Positions 1 through 8,749 of a stretch of 64,000 bases of DNA are shown here, piece after piece (the first letter of the stretch is position 1; every line of letters starts with the position of its first letter). The stretch spans positions 124,001 to 188,000 of the forward strand of contig NZ_PVZF01000007.1 in the NCBI RefSeq assembly GCF_003002055.1, written 5' to 3'. The notes beneath the pieces were generated by a model that did no database searches, was not told the DNA's origin, and worked only from the letters and a program-made list of their open reading frames with translations. Position numbers and translations under genes: made by a program. The stretch comes from Kineococcus rhizosphaerae (lineage in GTDB: Bacteria > Actinomycetota > Actinomycetes > Actinomycetales > Kineococcaceae).

Positions 1-514
1 CCGGTTCGGCCGCCCCCGCGGCGGCGACCTCGGTCCAGTTCGAGACCTCGCCGTCGGCGTAGGTCTGCACGGTCGGCAGGGTGACGCGGGTGCCCGCCGC
101 GGGCAGCGGGCCGACCTGGGCCTCGAACTCCTGGAACTGGTGGACGGGGATGCCCGGGGTCCCGGGGTCGGCGGTCCAGGTGATCGTCAGCGGCGCCTTC
201 GTGACGGTCGCGCCGGCCACGTCCACCGGCTCCGGCAGGGCCCCCTCGATGACCTGGGCGGTCCACCCGGTGAGGGGTTTCGTCGCGACGTAGGTGAGCG
301 GGTGGTCGGTCGGCAGGGACACGACGATCGACGTCGTGGCGGCCGCGTCGGACTCGTTGGGGACGCGGAACGTCACGACGCTGTACCCGTCGGCGGCCGT
401 CGCGTCGGGGGTGGCGTGGACGTGCGCGGAGGCGGGGACGGCGGCGAGCAGGACTGCGGCGCAGGCGGTCGCGGACACGGCCAAGGCGCGGGTGGGCAGG
501 GTGGAACGGTTCAC
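1..514 (-). CDS. YcnI-family (DUF1775) copper-binding protein, partial
   Basis: The reading frame starts at a GTG at 514, preceded by a GAAGGA ribosome-binding site, and runs off the left edge, so the C-terminus is missing. Residues 1-30 form a signal peptide ending in ASA. The predicted mature protein starts with His31 (HVHATPDATA). An N-terminal histidine directly after cleavage is the hallmark of the YcnI family, where it binds Cu(II) at the cell surface (family knowledge). The remaining 140 visible residues look like the YcnI beta-sandwich, with a PNES segment near residue 50 and a GWTAQV segment. It lies 22 nt downstream of a membrane protein gene, so the two are probably co-transcribed. 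The copper role is inferred from the family. Confidence 0.8.
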   Translation of the reverse strand, partial: MNRSTLPTRALAVSATACAAVLLAAVPASAHVHATPDATAADGYSVVTFRVPNESDAAATTSIVVSLPTDHPLTYVATKPLTGWTAQVIEGALPEPVDVAGATVTKAPLTITWTADPGTPGIPVHQFQEFEAQVGPLPAAGTRVTLPTVQTYADGEVSNWTEVAAAGAAEP

Positions 515-536
515 GGTGGGTCCTTCAGGGGTGTCG

Positions 537-1133
537 TCAGAACGTGGTGGCGAGGGCGGGGACCCTCGGCGGACCACGTCGGCGGACCCGGCGCGCGACG
601 ACCGCGCGCGGCCGCGGGACGACCGGCACCGGCGCGGGGACGACCCGCGCACGGACGAAGCGCACGAGCGCGAGCAGCACCCGGACGACGGGGCGCAGCC
701 ACGCCCACAGCGACCACACCAGGGACTCGCCGTGCTGCAGGGCGACCACCGCCAGGACCGTCGCCAGCAGGTGGGCACCCGTCATCACCGGCGACGGCGT
801 CATCGGGTCGGCCGTCCCGGACAGGACCAGCGTCTGGTGGTGCCCGGAGGTGACGACCGTCGCCATCGGCCCCGAGCAGGCGTCGAAGACCTCGTGCAGC
901 GCGAGCTGCCCGCCGCCCAGGACGGCCGACAGCACGGGCCAGGACAGCCGCCGGCCCGCCAGCAGCAGGCACACCGCGCTCACCACGACCGCGACGGCCG
1001 TGAACAGGAACGGGCCCGGCAAGCGGCCGCCGGCCGCGACGTGGGCCCCCGCGGCCAGGCCCAGGACTGTGGCCGACACCGCCCCGGCCCGCCACCGGCG
1101 CAGGACGCCGGTCGTGGGGGCGGGGGTCAGCAC
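537..1133 (-). CDS. Multi-pass membrane protein next to ycnI-like gene
   Basis: This 198-residue protein starts at a GTG and has about five hydrophobic segments (roughly residues 15-35, 40-60, 63-80, 117-135 and 138-158), followed by a strongly basic Arg/Pro-rich tail. It contains His and Cys residues in the third and fourth segments (LALHEVFDAC, SGHHQTL). I do not recognise a named family. It lies 22 nt upstream of the YcnI-like gene and 25 nt downstream of the next gene, in a three-gene minus-strand run. By context it may take part in copper handling with the YcnI-like protein, but this is inference only. Confidence 0.7.
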   Translation of the reverse strand: MLTPAPTTGVLRRWRAGAVSATVLGLAAGAHVAAGGRLPGPFLFTAVAVVVSAVCLLLAGRRLSWPVLSAVLGGGQLALHEVFDACSGPMATVVTSGHHQTLVLSGTADPMTPSPVMTGAHLLATVLAVVALQHGESLVWSLWAWLRPVVRVLLALVRFVRARVVPAPVPVVPRPRAVVARRVRRRGPPRVPALATTF

Positions 1134-1158
1134 CCGCCCACGGTACCGGGGCGGTCGA

Positions 1159-2088
1159 TCACTCCGGGCCGAACGCGGCCTCCCACGGCCGCAGCAGGAC
1201 CGCGCGGGCGTCCGAGCTCAGCAGGTCGGCCACGACCTCGGCGTGCACGACGCCGCTGACGACGTTCCACAACCCGTTCGCCCCGTCCGCGGCGTCCAGC
1301 CCCCCGGCGCGGAACGCGCGCACGGCCAGCAGCTGCGCGGCGGCCGCGGTGCGGACGCGGTCGGACAAGTGCACCGCCCACGAGGCGTCGTGCACGGCGG
1401 AGGCCCACTCCCCCGCCGACGGACGGCCGCCGGCGGCGACGGCCCGCAGGCAGGCGCGGTCGGTGCCGTCGAGGCGGCGCAGGGTGTCCAGGACGCGCGC
1501 GACCCCGGCCTGCTCGGGTCCCAGGCCCGCCGGCTGCTCGGGCAGCGGCGCCAGGTCGCGGACGGCCTGCAGGTAGGGGTGGGCCAGGACGCGCCGGACG
1601 TGGTCGGGCAGCCGGTCGCCGAGGTAGGCGGACACGGCCGCGTCGGCCAGGACGTCCGCGGCCCGGCCGGCGTCCTCGGTGCGCAGCCGGGGACCACCGG
1701 CCAGCGGCGTCGACCACGTCCAGTCGAAGACGTCGTGGTGGACGAGCCGCACGAGGGCGTCGGCGTCGGCGATGGTGCTGGTCTGCAGGACGCGCACGAC
1801 GCCGTCCTCCACGCGGGCGCCGGAGACCTCGTCGGCGAAGTCGTCGTGCTTGAGCCCGTTGGCGACCTGGTGCAGGACGTCGGTGATCTGCGGCAGGTTG
1901 TCCACCGCGCGGCGGACCGTCTCCCACGCCGACGCGCGGGCCTGCGGGTCGTGGCGGGCGGCGAGGACCGCGATCTCGCGCGGGCCGCACTCCAGCGCGC
2001 GCAGCAGGACCTCCGCCGCGGAGTCGCCGTCGCGGAGCCGGACGAGGTCGAAACCCAGGACGGGGGAGCTCACGAGGGAGTAGTGCAC
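1159..2088 (-). CDS. Hypothetical protein, 309 aa
   Basis: I place the start at the GTG at 2088 (VHYSLVSSP), because GGAGG lies 7 nt upstream; the frame is open further upstream but that part looks like non-coding sequence. The product is soluble-looking, rich in Ala, Arg, Asp and Leu, with no signal peptide or membrane segment. A VFDWTWSTPL stretch near residue 118 is the most distinctive part. The C-terminal half is mostly helical in character. I recognise no family. It is the first gene of the run that continues into the membrane protein and the YcnI-like gene. Confidence 0.65.
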   Translation of the reverse strand: MHYSLVSSPVLGFDLVRLRDGDSAAEVLLRALECGPREIAVLAARHDPQARASAWETVRRAVDNLPQITDVLHQVANGLKHDDFADEVSGARVEDGVVRVLQTSTIADADALVRLVHHDVFDWTWSTPLAGGPRLRTEDAGRAADVLADAAVSAYLGDRLPDHVRRVLAHPYLQAVRDLAPLPEQPAGLGPEQAGVARVLDTLRRLDGTDRACLRAVAAGGRPSAGEWASAVHDASWAVHLSDRVRTAAAAQLLAVRAFRAGGLDAADGANGLWNVVSGVVHAEVVADLLSSDARAVLLRPWEAAFGPE

Positions 2089-2308
2089 GGTGTCGCCTCC
2101 GGTGCCGGGTCGGGCTCGGTACCGGTCGGGTACCGCTCCACCGGTCCGGCGGAGTGGCTCAACCCTGACACTGCGTGACCTCCCGGGCCAGGGGACGTCC
2201 TCCGTCCGGCCCCCTGGCGGGGTCCACGACCCCCCGTGCGGGTCACGGCGCGGCACCGCGTTGAGCCGTCCGGGCGACGGCGGACGGCCCCGGCCGTAAC
2301 GTCGGGTC

Positions 2309-3085
2309 GTGCAGCCGGAGGGGACCGCCGAGCCCGACCCGCCGCCGGAGGAGTCCCGGCACTGGTTGTCGTGGGTGCTCGTCGCGGGGTGCGCCGCCCC
2401 GGCCCTGCTGCTGGCCGAGGCCGCCCGCCGGGTCCTGCGCGGCGGGTACGACGCGCAGTACTTCGGCGGCTACCCCGCCGCCTACCTGGGCGACGCCGAC
2501 GCCACGGACCGCCTCGACGTCACGACCGCCGAGCGCTTCCAGGTCCTGTGGTCGCTGCTGTCCCTGCCCGGGCCGCTGCTCGGCGCGGCCGTGGTGGGGG
2601 TCCTCGTCGTCGCGGTCGTGCTGGCCGGGCGGCCGGCGTGGCTCGTGCCCGACCGGTGGGGCCGCCGCGTCGCCGCGCTCGCGCTGTGGCTGGCCGCCGC
2701 CGTCTCCGCGGGGGTCGTCGCCGGGGTGCTGCAGGGGTACTCCGCCCCGGTGGAGTCGCAGGCGGACTCCCTGCAGGTCTTCCTCGGCAACCGCAGCCCC
2801 GACGACTTCCCCGGGGTGGCCGGCGCGCTGGCGCTGCTGCTGCCCGCCGTCGTCGTGCCCGCGCTCGGCGGCGCGGTGCTGTGGCGCACGGGGGACGCGC
2901 CGCCGGTCGTCCCCGCCGGGGGCGTGGTTCCCGACGAGGACGAGGAGGACGGGGCGCAGGACCCCGGACCCCCCGGACCGGAAGGAGCCGCGGCGGCGCC
3001 GGTGCCGGAGCGCGAACCCGTCGCGCCGGTGTCCCCGCCCACCGTGCCCGAGGCCCAGCGCCACCTGTACCGGCGCCCCGGCTGA
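2309..3085 (+). CDS. Membrane protein with acidic Pro-rich tail
   Basis: This 258-residue protein starts at a GTG and is divergent from the minus-strand run, separated by 220 nt that must hold both promoters. Four hydrophobic segments are visible at about residues 18-38, 85-108, 120-145 and 168-188. Between the first two lies an extramembrane stretch with many Tyr and Asp residues. The last 65 residues are hydrophilic, acidic and Pro-rich (PDEDEEDGAQDP) and look disordered. I do not recognise a family and assign no function. Confidence 0.65.
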   Translation: MQPEGTAEPDPPPEESRHWLSWVLVAGCAAPALLLAEAARRVLRGGYDAQYFGGYPAAYLGDADATDRLDVTTAERFQVLWSLLSLPGPLLGAAVVGVLVVAVVLAGRPAWLVPDRWGRRVAALALWLAAAVSAGVVAGVLQGYSAPVESQADSLQVFLGNRSPDDFPGVAGALALLLPAVVVPALGGAVLWRTGDAPPVVPAGGVVPDEDEEDGAQDPGPPGPEGAAAAPVPEREPVAPVSPPTVPEAQRHLYRRPG

Positions 3086-3128
3086 CGTCCGGCTCGTGCG
3101 CGCGGCCCACCCCGGGGACGATCACCGG

Positions 3129-3485
3129 GTGAGCTGGTACGCGGGCAACGCCGACGTCGACGGCGCGCAGGACGGGGGGTGGTTCTTCGGGTCCTTCATG
3201 GCCGGTCGCGCACCGGCCCGGACCAGCGAGCACCTCGAGGTGAAGTGGGCGCAGCTGGACCCGGGGTCGCGGGACGAGGAGTGGACCGCGCCGGAGGCGG
3301 AGACGTCGCTGTGCGTCCTGGTGGCCGGGTCCCAGCGGCTGCGCTTCCGCGAGGGGGACGTGCTGCTGAGCACCCCCGGGGACTACGTCGTCTGGTTCCC
3401 CGGCGAGCAGCACACCTGGGAGTCCTCCCCCACCGAGGTGACCACGACCATCACCGTCCGCTGGCCCTCGCGGGCGGGCGGCTGA
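3129..3485 (+). CDS. Small cupin-like protein
   Basis: I chose the GTG at 3129 (VSWYAGNAD) over an upstream in-frame start at 3096, because recognisable protein sequence begins here. The 118 residues are largely beta-strand in character. A stretch reading GDVLLSTPGDYVVWFPGEQHTW resembles the second half of a cupin barrel, where a Gly-Asp turn, a Pro-Gly and a late His are typical. The full set of cupin metal ligands is not obvious, so it may be a non-metal cupin. Function is unknown. The preceding membrane protein gene is 43 nt upstream on the same strand. Confidence 0.55.
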   Translation: MSWYAGNADVDGAQDGGWFFGSFMAGRAPARTSEHLEVKWAQLDPGSRDEEWTAPEAETSLCVLVAGSQRLRFREGDVLLSTPGDYVVWFPGEQHTWESSPTEVTTTITVRWPSRAGG

Positions 3486-3560
3486 GGACGACGCGGGTGC
3501 CCGGACAGGTTGCGGCGCAGCACGTCTGACCGCCCGGGACCCGATCCGTCGGCGGTCCGG

Positions 3561-4523
3561 TCAGCCGTTGCCGCCGACGCGGAACTCGATCCAGGCGTCG
3601 TTCATCCGCTGGGCCTGGCCCGGGGTGAACGTGTCCATGCAACCGTCGTCGGAGTAGTCCATGAAGTTGTGGACCGGGTCCAGCCCGGGCGCGGCGCAGG
3701 TGTCGGCGCCGACGGGGCACCCGAACTGCGGGACCGCCTCGCGCGGGGTGTCGGCGACCCCGTCACCGCTGGCGGAGCAGGCGCTGGCGAAGGTGTGCTC
3801 CAGACCCATCCAGTGGCCCACCTCGTGGGTCAACGTGTCGCCCCGGTTGTACGGGGCCGCCGTGCCGCCCGGCATGGACTCGTCGAGCATCACGACCCCG
3901 TCGACGTAGTCACGGCCGTTGTTGTACCCCTTGGGGAAGTAGGCGTAGCCGAGCAGCCCACCGCCGAGGTCGCCGACGTAGACGTTGAGGGTCTCCGAGT
4001 CACCCTCGTGCAGCGCCCGCTTCACGTCCCGTTCCGCCTTGCCCGGCGCCAGCGACGCCCAGGCGGCGTTCACCGTGTACGTCGTGCGCTCGAGCGCGAA
4101 CCGGAACGGGGACGCAGCCGCGTCGGGCGAGGTCCTGCCGGCGTAGGCGTCGTTGAGCACCTTCACCTGCGCCGCGATCAGGGTTGCGTAGCGCGACCTC
4201 TCGGCCGGGGTCGTCGGCCGGCCGGTCACGACGTGGAAGACCGTCTCGACCGTCACCGACCCCGCGGGCAGCATCGGGTGGGGTTTGATGACGCCGTACT
4301 TCCCGGCGTCCTTCGCCGCGTAGAGCGCCGGTTCCGCGGCGGCACCGCCCTTGGCGACGCGCGCCGCGGAGCCGGACCCGGCGCACCCGGCGGTGGACGC
4401 CGGAGCCGCGGCCGACGACGACGTGACCGCCCCGGAGACCGTCACGGCGCTGAGCGTCGCGGCGGCGACGACGGGGGCCAGCCTGCGGGTGAGGTGCCGG
4501 ACACGGGAGACGCGAACCGTCAT
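3561..4523 (-). CDS. Secreted M43-type zinc metalloprotease
   Basis: The start is the ATG at 4523, which gives a clean N-terminal export signal (basic MTVRVSRVRHLTRR, then a hydrophobic Ala/Val run to about residue 40). The zinc site HEVGHWMGLEH (HExxHxxGxxH) lies near residue 224. A Met-turn segment NFMDYSDD follows about 60 residues later, the order seen in metzincins of the pappalysin (M43) family. Several Cys pairs flank the site, as expected for a secreted protein. The family cleaves extracellular proteins; the substrate here is unknown. The gene stands alone between unrelated neighbours. Confidence 0.85.
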   Translation of the reverse strand: MTVRVSRVRHLTRRLAPVVAAATLSAVTVSGAVTSSSAAAPASTAGCAGSGSAARVAKGGAAAEPALYAAKDAGKYGVIKPHPMLPAGSVTVETVFHVVTGRPTTPAERSRYATLIAAQVKVLNDAYAGRTSPDAAASPFRFALERTTYTVNAAWASLAPGKAERDVKRALHEGDSETLNVYVGDLGGGLLGYAYFPKGYNNGRDYVDGVVMLDESMPGGTAAPYNRGDTLTHEVGHWMGLEHTFASACSASGDGVADTPREAVPQFGCPVGADTCAAPGLDPVHNFMDYSDDGCMDTFTPGQAQRMNDAWIEFRVGGNG

Positions 4524-4674
4524 GGCGGGATCCAGTCGTCGCGGGGTGAGGTGGCGACCACCCTGGCACACCGCAGGGTCTGCGGGCAGGGGGTTCCCAG
4601 GATCCGTCCAGCCGTCGTGCCGCACCGGCGCACGCGGGGTCCCGCCTCGTCCGTCCCGCCCGGACGCGGACGCG

Positions 4675-4708
4675 GAACGGGGTGGGACCCGAAGGTCCCA
4701 CCCCGTTC
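4675..4708 (-). terminator. Rho-independent-type hairpin after cheW
   Basis: A perfect 15-nt inverted repeat (GAACGGGGTGGGACC and its complement) with a 4-nt loop lies 24 nt past the cheW stop codon. There is no clear T-run, as is common in high-G+C actinobacteria. Two and a half copies of an 11-nt direct repeat (CGTCACCCGTG) fill the space between the hairpin and the stop codon. Confidence 0.75.
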
Positions 4709-4731
4709 GTCACCCGTGCGTCACCCGTGCG

Positions 4732-5172
4732 TCAGGCCGCGTGCTCGGCCCCCTCGATCTCGAGCGCCTTGTCGACGTCGAGGACGAGCAGCAGCGCACC
4801 GTCGAGCTTGTAGGCGCCGCGGATGAGTTCGCGGATCGGCCCGGACAGCGTGTCCGGCGGCGGTTCGAAGGTCGAGTCGGTGACCTCGATGACGCCCCCG
4901 ATGGAGTCGACGAGCAGGCTCCAGACCTCCTCGGCGGCCCGGACGACGACGTTCATCGCGACCTTGCCCTCCTCGCGGTCGGGCATGTTCAGCCGCCGGC
5001 GCAGGTCCAGGGCCGTGACGACCTGACCGCGCAGGTTGATGAGGCCGGCGACCGCGTACGGCGCCAGCGGCGCGGGCGTGCGGGGCTGCTCGGTGAGCAC
5101 CTCCTGCACGCGCCGGACCTCGACACCGAACAGGTGCCCGGCCAGGTGGAACGTGGCGTACTGCGTGGACAC
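4732..5172 (-). CDS. cheW: CheW-type chemosensory coupling protein
   Basis: This 146-residue protein is a single CheW domain. It starts MSTQYATFHLAGHLFGVEV, contains the NLRGQVVTALDLRRRL strand-turn typical of CheW, and ends in the MLDVDKAL-like strand (LLLVLDVDKALE). CheW links chemoreceptors to the CheA kinase in signalling arrays (established knowledge). It begins 1 nt after the cheA stop codon, so the two are co-transcribed and probably translationally coupled. No receptor, CheY, CheB or CheR gene is present in this window, so the receptor partner must be encoded elsewhere or be something else, such as the conservon sensor. Confidence 0.93.
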   Translation of the reverse strand: MSTQYATFHLAGHLFGVEVRRVQEVLTEQPRTPAPLAPYAVAGLINLRGQVVTALDLRRRLNMPDREEGKVAMNVVVRAAEEVWSLLVDSIGGVIEVTDSTFEPPPDTLSGPIRELIRGAYKLDGALLLVLDVDKALEIEGAEHAA

Positions 5173-5173
5173 G

Positions 5174-7561
5174 TCAGACCCCCAGTCGCTTGGACGCTTC
5201 GGCGAGCTCGTTCTGAGCCTGCTCGGTGAAGAAGTGCGGGTCGGCCGCCAGGATCGCGGACCGGACGTCGAGGAGCTCGGTCACGCGGTCGCGGATGACC
5301 GCGGAACCGACCAGACCGGCGTCGTCGATGTCGGAGTGCGCGTCCTGACCGGCGACGATGTCGACGATCTCGTCGACGACGATCGCGACCGACCGGCCGC
5401 GCGCGGAGTACACGACGCCCGGGAGCGAGGTGACCTCCTGCGCGCCGTAGGTGGCCCGGGAACCGCCACCGAGGTGGTTGGACAGGCGGACCAGCGGCAG
5501 GATCTCGCCGCGGTAGCGGACGACCTCGCGGCGCCCGACCCGCTCGATGGAGTCCGTCTTGAACTCCTCCAGGCGGGTGACGACGTCCAGCGGGATCGCG
5601 ACCCGGCGGTTGTCGCCGAGGCCGACGACCAGCAGGCGCTGCCCGTCGCCGGTGGCGGTCTGGGTCTCGGCCGCGGTGTCGGTGGCGTGCTCGATGCCGT
5701 CGGCGCGCATGGTGCGACGGGCCAGGGACTGCACGTCGAGGATCAGCGAGACCCGGCCGTCGCCCAGGATCGTGGCCCCGGCGTAGGCGCCGATGGCCTT
5801 CAGGGCCCCGGACAGGGGCTTGACGACGATCTCCTCGGTGTCCAGGACGCGGTCGACCAGCAGGCCGAACCGGCGTCCGTCGCACTCCAGGACCGCGATG
5901 ACGAGGTTCGTCGGCAGCTCCACGTCGGCGGGGCGCTTGAGCTCCAGCGCCTCCTCGAGGCGGATCAGCGGCAGCAGGGCCCCGCGCAGGCGGTAGACCT
6001 TCGCGCCGCCGACGTCCTCGATGGCCTTGCTCATCTTCTCGGTGTCCAGGCTGACGAGCTCGAGCAGGTTCACCTGCGGCATCGCGTAGCGCTGGCCCGC
6101 GCACTCGACCGTCAGGGCCGGGACGATCGCCAGCGTCAGCGGGATCCGCAGGCGCCAGACGGTGCCCTGGCCGGTGACGGACTCGACGTCGACGGACCCG
6201 CCGATGCGTTCGATGTTCGTCTTCACGACGTCCATGCCGACCCCGCGGCCGGAGACGTTCGTGACCTTCGCCGCGGTCGAGAACCCCGGCAGGAACAAGA
6301 ACTGCAGGATGTCGTTCGGGGTGAGCGACTCCAGCTTGGCCGCGGAGACCAGGCCCTTCTCGACGGCCTTGGCGCCGATGACGACCGGGTCGATGCCCTT
6401 GCCGTCGTCCTTGATCTCGACGACGACCTGGCCGCCCTCGTGCGCGGCGCGCAGCTTCAGGGTGCCGACCTCGTTCTTGCCCGCGGCGCGGCGCGTCTCG
6501 GGGGACTCGATGCCGTGGTCGACGGCGTTGCGGACGATGTGGGTCAACGGGTCCTTGACCGCTTCGAGCAGGGTGCGGTCGAGTTCGGTCTCGCCGCCCT
6601 CCATCTCGAGCTTGATCTTGCGGCCCAGCATGTTCCCGAGGTCGCGGACGACGCGGGGCAGCTTCGACCACAGGTGGTCGATGGCCTGCATGCGGGTGCG
6701 CATGACGGTTTCCTGCATCTCGCTCGCGACGAGGTTCAGGCGGTGGCAGGCGCGGGTCAGGTCCTCGTCGCGCAGCGCGCCGGCGCGCTGGAGGATCTGG
6801 TTGCGGGCCAGGACGAGCTCACCGGCCTGACGGACGAGGGACTCCAGGAGCTCGACGTCGACGCGGATGGTGGCGTCGGCGGCCGAGGCCTTCTCGCCAC
6901 CGGCCGCGGGGGCGGCGGGGGCCGGAGCGGCGGCGGGCGCCGGGGCGGCCACGGGGGCCACGGGGGCCGGCGCCGGGGCGGCCACGGGAGCGGGGCCCTC
7001 GACGACCGGTTCGGGCTCGGGCTCGACGACCGGTTCGGGCTCGACCTCGGCGACCGGCTCGGGCTCCACGACCGGCTCCGGCTCGGGAGCGGCCTCGACG
7101 ACGGGGGCGGGGGCGGTCTCGACGAGCGGCGCGACCGCGGCGACCTCGACACCGGCGCCGTCGGCCGGCGGCAGGTCCGGGGTCTCCCCGTCGAGCACGG
7201 CGCGGATGGCCGCGACGACCTGCGCGACCTCGACACCACCCTCGGAGTGGGTCTCCTCGATGGAGGCCAGCAGCGCGCGGATCGTGTCGACCATGCGCAG
7301 CAGGACGTCGGTCGTCGTCGGGGTCATGACCAGCTGACCGTCGCGCAGACGGGCCAGCAGGTTCTCCCCGACGTGGGCGACGGACTCCAGCTTGGAGAAG
7401 GCCAGGAAGCCGGAGGTGCCCTTGATCGTGTGGATGGTGCGGAAGACGCTCGCGAGCAGCTCGCGCGAGCCGGGCTGCTGCTCCAGCGCGACGAGGTCGG
7501 AGTCCAGCTGGTCCAGGTTCTCGTAGCTCTCGACGAGGAACTCTTGGACGATCTCGTCCAT
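5174..7561 (-). CDS. cheA: CheA histidine kinase with two CheW domains and no P2 domain
   Basis: I use the ATG at 7561 (MDEIVQEFLVESYENLDQ); in-frame GTGs at 7570 and 7582 are alternatives, the first with GGGAG 5 nt upstream. Order: an HPt domain with phospho-acceptor His44 (IHTIKGTSGFLAF); a long Pro/Glu/Val then Ala/Pro linker at about residues 150-235 where P2 would be; the P3 dimerisation helices (LVRQAGELVLARNQ); an HATPase with N-box HIVRNAVDHGIE, DDGKGID and GRGVGMD; then a CheW-like P5 domain and a second CheW-like domain (about residues 650-795). Tandem CheW domains and the missing P2 distinguish it from the standard enterobacterial form. It sits downstream of the conservon, separated by 182 nt with a hairpin. 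Confidence 0.93.
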   Translation of the reverse strand: MDEIVQEFLVESYENLDQLDSDLVALEQQPGSRELLASVFRTIHTIKGTSGFLAFSKLESVAHVGENLLARLRDGQLVMTPTTTDVLLRMVDTIRALLASIEETHSEGGVEVAQVVAAIRAVLDGETPDLPPADGAGVEVAAVAPLVETAPAPVVEAAPEPEPVVEPEPVAEVEPEPVVEPEPEPVVEGPAPVAAPAPAPVAPVAAPAPAAAPAPAAPAAGGEKASAADATIRVDVELLESLVRQAGELVLARNQILQRAGALRDEDLTRACHRLNLVASEMQETVMRTRMQAIDHLWSKLPRVVRDLGNMLGRKIKLEMEGGETELDRTLLEAVKDPLTHIVRNAVDHGIESPETRRAAGKNEVGTLKLRAAHEGGQVVVEIKDDGKGIDPVVIGAKAVEKGLVSAAKLESLTPNDILQFLFLPGFSTAAKVTNVSGRGVGMDVVKTNIERIGGSVDVESVTGQGTVWRLRIPLTLAIVPALTVECAGQRYAMPQVNLLELVSLDTEKMSKAIEDVGGAKVYRLRGALLPLIRLEEALELKRPADVELPTNLVIAVLECDGRRFGLLVDRVLDTEEIVVKPLSGALKAIGAYAGATILGDGRVSLILDVQSLARRTMRADGIEHATDTAAETQTATGDGQRLLVVGLGDNRRVAIPLDVVTRLEEFKTDSIERVGRREVVRYRGEILPLVRLSNHLGGGSRATYGAQEVTSLPGVVYSARGRSVAIVVDEIVDIVAGQDAHSDIDDAGLVGSAVIRDRVTELLDVRSAILAADPHFFTEQAQNELAEASKRLGV

Positions 7562-7693
7562 GTCGTCCACGTGGACTCCCACTTCTCGCGTCGGGGCGAC
7601 CCGGCGGGCCGCTGTTCTTCTAGGTGCTCATCGGCAGCGGAGGCCGGGAGCTGAAACGCCCCCGGGCCCGGCCACCGGGGCGGGGACGCCGAA

Positions 7694-7726
7694 GAGGCCG
7701 GCCCCCGGGGAACGGGGACCGGCCTC
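7694..7726 (-). terminator. Hairpin between conservon GTPase gene and cheA
   Basis: A G+C-rich imperfect inverted repeat (GAGGCCGG-CCCC against GGGGACCGGCCTC) lies 18 nt after the cvnD stop codon. It may end or attenuate the conservon transcript, with cheA read through or started from its own promoter in the remaining gap. No T-run is present. Confidence 0.5.
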
Positions 7727-7743
7727 GAGGGGCGGTGCGGGGC

Positions 7744-8367
7744 TCAGGCGCCGGCGTTCAGGCGCGCGAGGGCGGTCTGGACCAGCGTGATGAGGCTGTG
7801 CTTCGTGGCGGCCTTGGAGCGCGCGTCGGTGTAGACGAGCGGCACGTGGTCGGGGACCGCGAGCGCCTCGCGGACGGAGTCGAGCTCGTGCTGGGCGACG
7901 CCGTCGAAGCAGTTGACGGCGACGACGAAGGGGATGCCGCGGGACTCGAAGTAGTCCACGGCGGGGAAGCACTGGTCGAGGCGGTCGGTGTCGACCAGCA
8001 CGACCGCGCCGATGGCGCCCTTGACCAGGTCGTCCCACATGAAGAGGAACCGGTCCTGGCCGGGGGTGCCGAACAGGTACAGCCAGAGGTTGCCGGGCAG
8101 CGCGATGCGCCCGAAGTCCATGGCGACCGTGGTCGACGTCTTGCGCTCGGAGTTGAGGCCCGCGTCGTCGACGCCGACCGAGTGCTCGGTCATGGCGGCT
8201 TCGGTGCGCAGCGGCTCGATGTCGGAGATCGAGCCGATGAAGGTCGTCTTGCCGACGGCGAAGCCGCCGGCGACGACGATCTTGACGACGGTGGGCGGGG
8301 CCTGAGTGTCGGTTCCCGCGGGCGCTCCGGCTCCGGCGGGGCTGACGTCAGAGCGAGGAAATGCCAT
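7744..8367 (-). CDS. Conservon GTPase CvnD (MglA-like)
   Basis: The start is the ATG at 8367, which has GGAGAG 8 nt upstream; a GTG at 8376 is also in frame but lies too close to that site. The 207-residue product has a P-loop GGFAVGKTT near residue 36, a switch region with GVDD, a WLYLFGTPGQDRF Walker-B/G3 segment, and VAVNCFD in place of NKxD. This matches the conservon (cvnD) subfamily of small Ras-like GTPases. In Streptomyces and Myxococcus relatives such GTPases work with roadblock partners. The gene overlaps the end of the DUF742 gene by 20 nt, the usual conservon order. Confidence 0.9.
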   Translation of the reverse strand: MAFPRSDVSPAGAGAPAGTDTQAPPTVVKIVVAGGFAVGKTTFIGSISDIEPLRTEAAMTEHSVGVDDAGLNSERKTSTTVAMDFGRIALPGNLWLYLFGTPGQDRFLFMWDDLVKGAIGAVVLVDTDRLDQCFPAVDYFESRGIPFVVAVNCFDGVAQHELDSVREALAVPDHVPLVYTDARSKAATKHSLITLVQTALARLNAGA

Positions 8368-8743
8368 TGAGAACACTCTCCAGGACGCTGATGGTGGTCG
8401 CGGGTTGGGGGGCGGAGGTCATGGTGAGGCCGTGGATGCGGACCTTCCCGGACTGGGACAGGTCGCTGACCACGACGCGCACGACGCCGACCGGCAGGTG
8501 GACGTGGGCGGACAGTTCGGCGATCGACAGGTAGGACTTCTTGGTGAGTTCGAGGATCTTGCGCCGTTCGGGCGTCATCCCGATCTCGGGTTCGGCCGTG
8601 GCCTCCACGAGCGCCTCGACGGGGAGGTCGGCGTTGCTCGGGCGGGTCCGTCCACCGGTGACGGTGTACGGGCGGACGGTGAACTCCTCGACGTCCTGGT
8701 CGTCGTCGTCGGACCAGAGGTCCGCGCTACCAGGTGCTGTCAC
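8348..8743 (-). CDS. Conservon DUF742 protein CvnC
   Basis: This 131-residue protein has an acidic N-terminus, a VRPYTVTGGRTRPSN motif typical of DUF742, and a winged-helix-like segment (SIAELSAHVHLPVGVVRVVVSDL). These proteins are the third component of conservons. The biochemical role of the family is poorly understood; the winged-helix pattern hints at nucleic-acid or protein binding. The gene begins 6 nt after cvnB and overlaps cvnD, so all three are probably translated as one unit. Confidence 0.9.
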   Translation of the reverse strand: MTAPGSADLWSDDDDQDVEEFTVRPYTVTGGRTRPSNADLPVEALVEATAEPEIGMTPERRKILELTKKSYLSIAELSAHVHLPVGVVRVVVSDLSQSGKVRIHGLTMTSAPQPATTISVLESVLNGISSL

Positions 8744-8749
8744 CGGGCG

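Noticed and set aside
5036-7654. Long plus-strand open frame opposite cheA
   Set aside because: Same reason; CheA motifs on the minus strand are unmistakable.
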